A stretch of DNA of 8,828 bases from SYFI01 sp046095485 (GTDB taxonomy: Bacteria > Actinomycetota > Thermoleophilia > Miltoncostaeales > Miltoncostaeaceae), in contig JBJTJN010000007.1 of the NCBI GenBank assembly GCA_046095485.1, positions 1 to 8,828 on the forward strand, written 5' to 3'. The position numbers were made by a program, and so were the translations under genes. Under the pieces are notes generated by a model. It did not search any database and was not told the DNA's origin. It saw only the letters and a program-made list of their open reading frames with translations. Within the stretch, counting starts at the first letter, position 1, and every line of letters begins with the position of its first letter. This document shows positions 5,552-8,828 of the stretch, piece after piece.

Positions 5552-7308
5552 CAGGTGCGCCTTCTCAGCGACGACATGGGGCGACGGCCCCGCCGGGCGA
5601 GGCGCTCGTCGTCTGTGGGCACCGGCCGGTACGGGCCGGCGGCCACCAGGCCGCGACGCACGCGCGACATCACGAGCGAGCCCAGGCTCCACACGGTCAC
5701 CAGCACCGCGGAGGCCAGCACCGGGCCGATGATGCCCCGACCGCCGGCCACGGTGGTCTCCAGCAGGTACCACGCCGAGTAGGGAATGCCGCGGTCGATG
5801 CGCCCGGCGATCCACCAGGTGAGCAGCACCGCGGGCGCGGCGGCCACCAGGCCCAGGGCCACTACCTGCCACGGGCGGGTGGCGCGCGTGGCGATGAGCG
5901 CGCAGTGCGCCGCCGGCAATGCGATGAGGAGCGCGAACGGGCTCGATATCCAGAGCAGCAGGCACACCGCGCCGAGCGCGATCACCCCGGTGGCCGCGCG
6001 CGATGCCACCTCGGCGTCGCGGCGCATGGCGCGCTGGCGCACCACGACCCATGTGAGCACGCCCGCCCCCACCGAGAGCACGATGGCCACGATGGCGGGG
6101 AGGTCGAAGGGCACGGCCTCGGCCAGCGGCGGCCAGCCGCCGGCTACGCCGGCGGTCATGCCGGCCGTGGCGAGCAGGTGGCCCACCACGATGGCCACCA
6201 CCACGGGAAGCAGCCGCCAGAGCAGCGCCGCCATGAAGGGAATGAGCCGCACGCCGGCGCGGCGCAGCCGCACCGCGAGGTCGATGGACGCCACGAGGAT
6301 CGGCAGCGCCAGCAGCAGGATGACGATGCGACTCATGATCGGTTGCAGCTCGCGCCCGTTGATCACCACCCCGGCGGCGGGTGCGGGCAGGGCGTCGGCC
6401 TGGTCGAGCGACGCCACCAGGGTCTCGGCCGTGCGACCGGCGTCGCCGAGGGAATCCTCCTTGGCCAGCGCCACGTTGCTCACCAGCGGGCTCTGCGGAC
6501 GCGCGGCCAGCGAGGCCGAGGGGATGCCCGACGCGATGTACGCCGACTGGTCGCCGGATGTCTGGGGCACGGCCATGCCGGCCATCTGCGGGAAGGGGCC
6601 GGGGTAGCCGGTCACCGGGGCATCGGCGCGCTGGGCGGCCTGCTCGGCGGCCGCCGCCATGGGAATCGACCTGCGGCCGTCCTGGGCGTCATCCCAGATG
6701 TGGATGCCCGCGGTGGTTCCCGCCGGGTCGTCCAGCGACAACGCGGCGCCGATGGGCGTGCCCGAGAACCGGCTGGCGAACCACCGGGCGCCGGCGTTGC
6801 CCTGGGTGGACGCCCCGGTGGACACGATGAACACCGGGCGGTTTCGCGCCACCGTGCCCAGCGACCGCGCGAGCTGCAGCAGCACGGCCGAGCCGCTCTC
6901 GCCCCCGCGCACCCCGGGCGGGGTATCGCGCGGCGCCGAGATGATGAGCGCCCCCTGCGTGGACGACCCGGTGCGCGCGGGCAGGGCCACGAAGACGTTC
7001 TCGGTCACCACGCGGCCGCCGGGCGTCATCACCGAGAAGCGCTGCCGGCGCACCGGGGTGGCGCCGGGCACGGCCTTCATCTGCTCGGCCATCCAGTTGG
7101 CCGACGCCACGTCACCGGGCGTGCCCGGAACGCGCTCGGGCGCCACGGTGGCCATGTCCGCCGCGATGCCGCGCGCGGCCATCGCGTCGAACGCAGGCGG
7201 CAGCGGCGGGTCGGGAGTGCCGCCCGGTGTTTCCAGCGTCAGCAGGGCCACGAGCAGCGCGAGCGCCGCCACGAGCCATGAGAGCCGGTAGAGGCGCCCG
7301 TTCAGCAT
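5551..7308 (-). CDS. M28-peptidase-like membrane protein with degenerate metal site
   Basis: About 585 residues from ATG 7308. A GTG at 7326 would add six residues and has a weak GGGGA 11 bases upstream; neither start is certain. One N-terminal signal-anchor helix (about 9-25) is followed by an extracytoplasmic domain (about 40-310), then about seven helices and an Arg-rich cytoplasmic tail. The outer domain has the backbone of M28 aminopeptidases: IISAPRDTPPGVRGGESGSAVLLQLARSL where HxD...DNxSG is expected, STGASTQGNAGARWF where the EE motif is expected, LDDPAG, and SGDQSAYIASGIPSASL where SDH...GIP is expected. The His of HxD reads Pro, the bridging Asp reads Gly, the Glu pair reads Ser-Thr and the last His reads Gln; only the Asp of HxD and one later Asp remain. 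It is therefore probably not a zinc peptidase and may bind a ligand or partner. It is first in the operon, ahead of the GT2 gene with a TGATG overlap. Confidence 0.8.
   Translation of the reverse strand: MLNGRLYRLSWLVAALALLVALLTLETPGGTPDPPLPPAFDAMAARGIAADMATVAPERVPGTPGDVASANWMAEQMKAVPGATPVRRQRFSVMTPGGRVVTENVFVALPARTGSSTQGALIISAPRDTPPGVRGGESGSAVLLQLARSLGTVARNRPVFIVSTGASTQGNAGARWFASRFSGTPIGAALSLDDPAGTTAGIHIWDDAQDGRRSIPMAAAAEQAAQRADAPVTGYPGPFPQMAGMAVPQTSGDQSAYIASGIPSASLAARPQSPLVSNVALAKEDSLGDAGRTAETLVASLDQADALPAPAAGVVINGRELQPIMSRIVILLLALPILVASIDLAVRLRRAGVRLIPFMAALLWRLLPVVVAIVVGHLLATAGMTAGVAGGWPPLAEAVPFDLPAIVAIVLSVGAGVLTWVVVRQRAMRRDAEVASRAATGVIALGAVCLLLWISSPFALLIALPAAHCALIATRATRPWQVVALGLVAAAPAVLLTWWIAGRIDRGIPYSAWYLLETTVAGGRGIIGPVLASAVLVTVWSLGSLVMSRVRRGLVAAGPYRPVPTDDERLARRGRRPMSSLRRRT
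5560..5566 (-). promoter_or_regulatory. Shine-Dalgarno site of the GT2 gene
   Basis: GAGAAGG on the minus strand, 8 bases before ATG 5551. It sits inside the last codons of the upstream gene. It fixes the start of the GT2 gene about 500 bases inside its open frame. Confidence 0.7.
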
Positions 7309-7339
7309 GAGGGCGCAGTATCGCACCGGGGTGCGGGTC

Positions 7340-7354
7340 CCCGTGAAATACGGG
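7340..7354. promoter_or_regulatory. Inverted repeat in the divergent intergenic region (possible operator)
   Basis: CCCGT (7340-7344), a five-base spacer gaaat, and ACGGG (7350-7354) form a perfect inverted repeat just upstream of the -10-like TACAGT of otsA. The CCCCGTG at 7339-7345 can also pair with CACCGGGG at 7324-7331 (one bulge), so two alternative structures share an arm. It lies between two divergent starts, where a regulator could act on both. Arms of 5 bp are short and may be chance. Confidence 0.3.
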
Positions 7355-7356
7355 AT

Positions 7357-7363
7357 TACAGTA
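7357..7363. promoter_or_regulatory. Candidate symmetric -10 element for otsA and the glycan operon
   Basis: The heptamer TACAGTA reads as a TANNNT -10 box on both strands: TACAGT forward (7357-7362) and TACTGT in reverse (7363-7358). With the usual spacing, forward transcription would begin at 7369, exactly the A of the otsA ATG, giving a leaderless mRNA. Reverse transcription would begin near 7351, ahead of the peptidase-like gene. The surroundings (7343-7363) are clearly AT-richer than the rest of the window. No good -35 box is visible on either side. Confidence 0.4.
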
Positions 7364-7368
7364 GGGGC

Positions 7369-8828
7369 ATGGAGGGCCGCCCGCTCATCCTGGTGTCAAA
7401 CCGCGGTCCCGTCGGCTTCATCGACGATGGCGAGGGGGGCACGCGGGCCGAGCGGTCGGGCGGTGGCCTCGTCACGGCCCTCACCGGCCTCATCGACCTG
7501 GTGCCCGCGCTCTGGATATCGGCGGCCATCGAGGACGGCGACTTCCGGGTGGCCGCCGAGGCCGACGGGCCCTTCCCGGTGCCCCAGGCCGGCCGCGACA
7601 CCGCGGGGCGGTTCGTGGTGATGGACCCCGAGGTGTATGAGCGCTACTACAACGTGGTCGCCAACCCCATGCTGTGGTTCATCCAGCACTACCTCTGGGA
7701 CCTCTCCAACGTCCCGGACATCCGCGACGAGGAGCTCGCGGCCTGGAGCGAGGGCTACCTGGTGGCCAACGACCTCTTCGCCGACGCCGTGGTGGACGCG
7801 CTGGCGGCCAACCCGGACGCCGTCGTGATGATCCACGACTACCACCTCTACACCGCACCGGCGTCGGTGCGCGAGCGGGTGCCCGAGGCCTTCCTGCACT
7901 TCTTCGTGCACATCCCGTGGCCGCAGCCCGACTACTGGCGCGTGCTGCCGCCCCACATCCGCGACGCCATCATCGCCGGCCTGCTCTCGTGCGACATCGT
8001 GGCCTTCCACACCCAGCGCTACGCACGCAACTTCCTGCTCTCGTGCGAGGACCTGCTGGGCCTCGAGGTCGACTACGCCGCCCTCACCGTGCGCTACCGC
8101 GACCGCACGGTGGCCGTGCGGCACTACCCCATATCCATCGACGCCAACGGCTTCACCGAGCTGGCCTCGAGCGACATCGTGGCCGCCGAGGAGGCCACCT
8201 TCCTGCGGCGGCGCCGGCGGCACCTCGTGGCGCGGGTCGACCGCACCGACCTGTCCAAGAACATCCTGCGCGGCTTCACGGCGTTCGACGTGTTCCTCGA
8301 CCGGCACCCGGAATTCCACGAGGACATCACCTTCTTCGCGATGCTGCAGCCCTCGCGCCAGGACGTGCCCGAGTACGTGGAGTACGTGGAGCGCATCACC
8401 GAGCTCGTGAGCCGCATCAACACCAAGCACGGCAACACCGACTGGATGCCCATCGACCTGCGCTTCGAGAGCAACCTGCCGCTGGCGGTGACCGCCTACA
8501 AGCACTTCGACGTGATGCTCGTGAACTCCATCTTCGACGGCATGAACCTCGTGGCGAAGGAGTCCATGCTGGTGAACGAGCGCGACGGGGTGCTGATCCT
8601 CTCCGAGAACGTCGGGGCCGTGGAGGAGATCGGCGCGTACTCGCTCGTGGTCAACCCGTTCGACATCGAGGCGCAGGCGGAGGCCCTGCATCAGGCGCTC
8701 ACCATGCCGCGAGCCGAGCGGCAGGCGCGAGGCGATGCCACGCGCGAGGTGATCAACGAGAACGACATCGCGCGCTGGCTGCAGGCCCAGGTGGCCGACA
8801 TCGAGCAGATCCGCGGGCGGGCGGTGCT
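7369..8828 (+). CDS. otsA: Trehalose-6-phosphate synthase (GT20), 3' end beyond window
   Basis: The frame is open from ATG 7369 to the right edge (486 residues, no stop seen). It makes trehalose 6-phosphate from UDP-glucose and glucose 6-phosphate in the cytoplasm, the first step of the OtsA/OtsB trehalose pathway. Features in order: LVSNRGPV at the first strand (9-16), the glycine loop SGGGL (30-34), HDYHL (156-160), VHIPWPQP (180-187), the donor-phosphate pair in RTDLSK (Arg292, Lys297, matching RLDYSK of the E. coli enzyme), and DGMNLVAKE (390-398). All key residues are present, so it should be active. The RTDLSKN form is typical of actinobacterial members. The catalytic domain is essentially complete; only a short tail, or a fused OtsB-type domain, could lie outside. 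There is no properly spaced ribosome site (AGGGG lies 1 base from ATG), which fits leaderless translation. It is divergent from the glycan operon. Confidence 0.93.
   Translation, partial: MEGRPLILVSNRGPVGFIDDGEGGTRAERSGGGLVTALTGLIDLVPALWISAAIEDGDFRVAAEADGPFPVPQAGRDTAGRFVVMDPEVYERYYNVVANPMLWFIQHYLWDLSNVPDIRDEELAAWSEGYLVANDLFADAVVDALAANPDAVVMIHDYHLYTAPASVRERVPEAFLHFFVHIPWPQPDYWRVLPPHIRDAIIAGLLSCDIVAFHTQRYARNFLLSCEDLLGLEVDYAALTVRYRDRTVAVRHYPISIDANGFTELASSDIVAAEEATFLRRRRRHLVARVDRTDLSKNILRGFTAFDVFLDRHPEFHEDITFFAMLQPSRQDVPEYVEYVERITELVSRINTKHGNTDWMPIDLRFESNLPLAVTAYKHFDVMLVNSIFDGMNLVAKESMLVNERDGVLILSENVGAVEEIGAYSLVVNPFDIEAQAEALHQALTMPRAERQARGDATREVINENDIARWLQAQVADIEQIRGRAV

Noticed and set aside
5552..6052. 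N-terminal extension of the GT2 protein to 6052
   Set aside because: The extra 167 residues are Arg/Gly/Ala-rich with no domain and overlap the upstream gene fully. A good Shine-Dalgarno and ATG at 5551 match the family start.
5905..7281. Long plus-strand open frame (458 codons) opposite the M28-like gene
   Set aside because: Arg/His/Gly-rich composition, no recognisable domain, and antisense to a gene with a clear signal anchor, ectodomain and helices.
7396..8691. Long minus-strand open frame (431 codons) opposite otsA
   Set aside because: Its product is a His/Val/Gly-rich sequence with no family motifs, and it lies antisense to a clear GT20 enzyme with all motifs in order. It is a shadow of GC-rich codon usage.

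Overview
The window is very GC-rich bacterial DNA, with G/C-biased third codon positions and frequent GTG starts. The mix of genes (a class A penicillin-binding protein with a Lys/Thr then Pro/Ala tail, an actinobacterial-type trehalose-6-phosphate synthase, and a run of translationally coupled membrane and glycosyltransferase genes) points to a Gram-positive, high-GC actinobacterium. A deep lineage such as Thermoleophilia/Solirubrobacterales is my guess from protein flavour only; the sequence does not prove it.

Layout. Positions 1-451 (+) hold the 3' end of a bifunctional penicillin-binding protein. Its stop codon meets the stop of a convergent gene cluster head-on: the two stops overlap in the four bases CTAG, inside a perfect 12-bp palindrome. 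Positions 448 to about 7308 (-) are one tightly packed six-gene operon read right to left: an M28-peptidase-like membrane protein whose metal ligands look lost, a GT2 polyprenyl-phosphate sugar transferase, a GT4 glycosyltransferase, a YbhN/AglD-type (LPG_synthase_TM) membrane protein, a DUF2079 multi-pass protein of the GT-C type, and a small four-helix membrane protein. The first junction is a TGATG overlap; the other four all use the identical hexamer GTGAGC, in which TGA (stop) overlaps GTG (start) by 4 bp. A short, locally AT-richer region (about 7309-7368) separates this operon from the divergent gene otsA (7369 to the right edge, +), which runs off the window.

How the genes may work together. 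A GT2 enzyme that loads a sugar onto a polyprenyl phosphate, a flippase-like LPG_synthase_TM protein, and a GT-C-fold protein that could use the lipid-linked sugar outside the membrane are the parts expected of an extracytoplasmic glycosylation or cell-envelope glycan pathway, with the GT4 enzyme adding a cytoplasmic sugar step. This is inference from family membership and coupling; substrate and acceptor cannot be read from sequence.

Key caveats. The DUF2079 gene is split by a one-base deletion (or two-base insertion) near 2250, so its true start is at 2500 and not in the downstream frame. otsA has no stop in the window. I see no tRNA, rRNA, CRISPR array, insertion sequence or riboswitch. 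No stretch over 300 bases lacks a gene.
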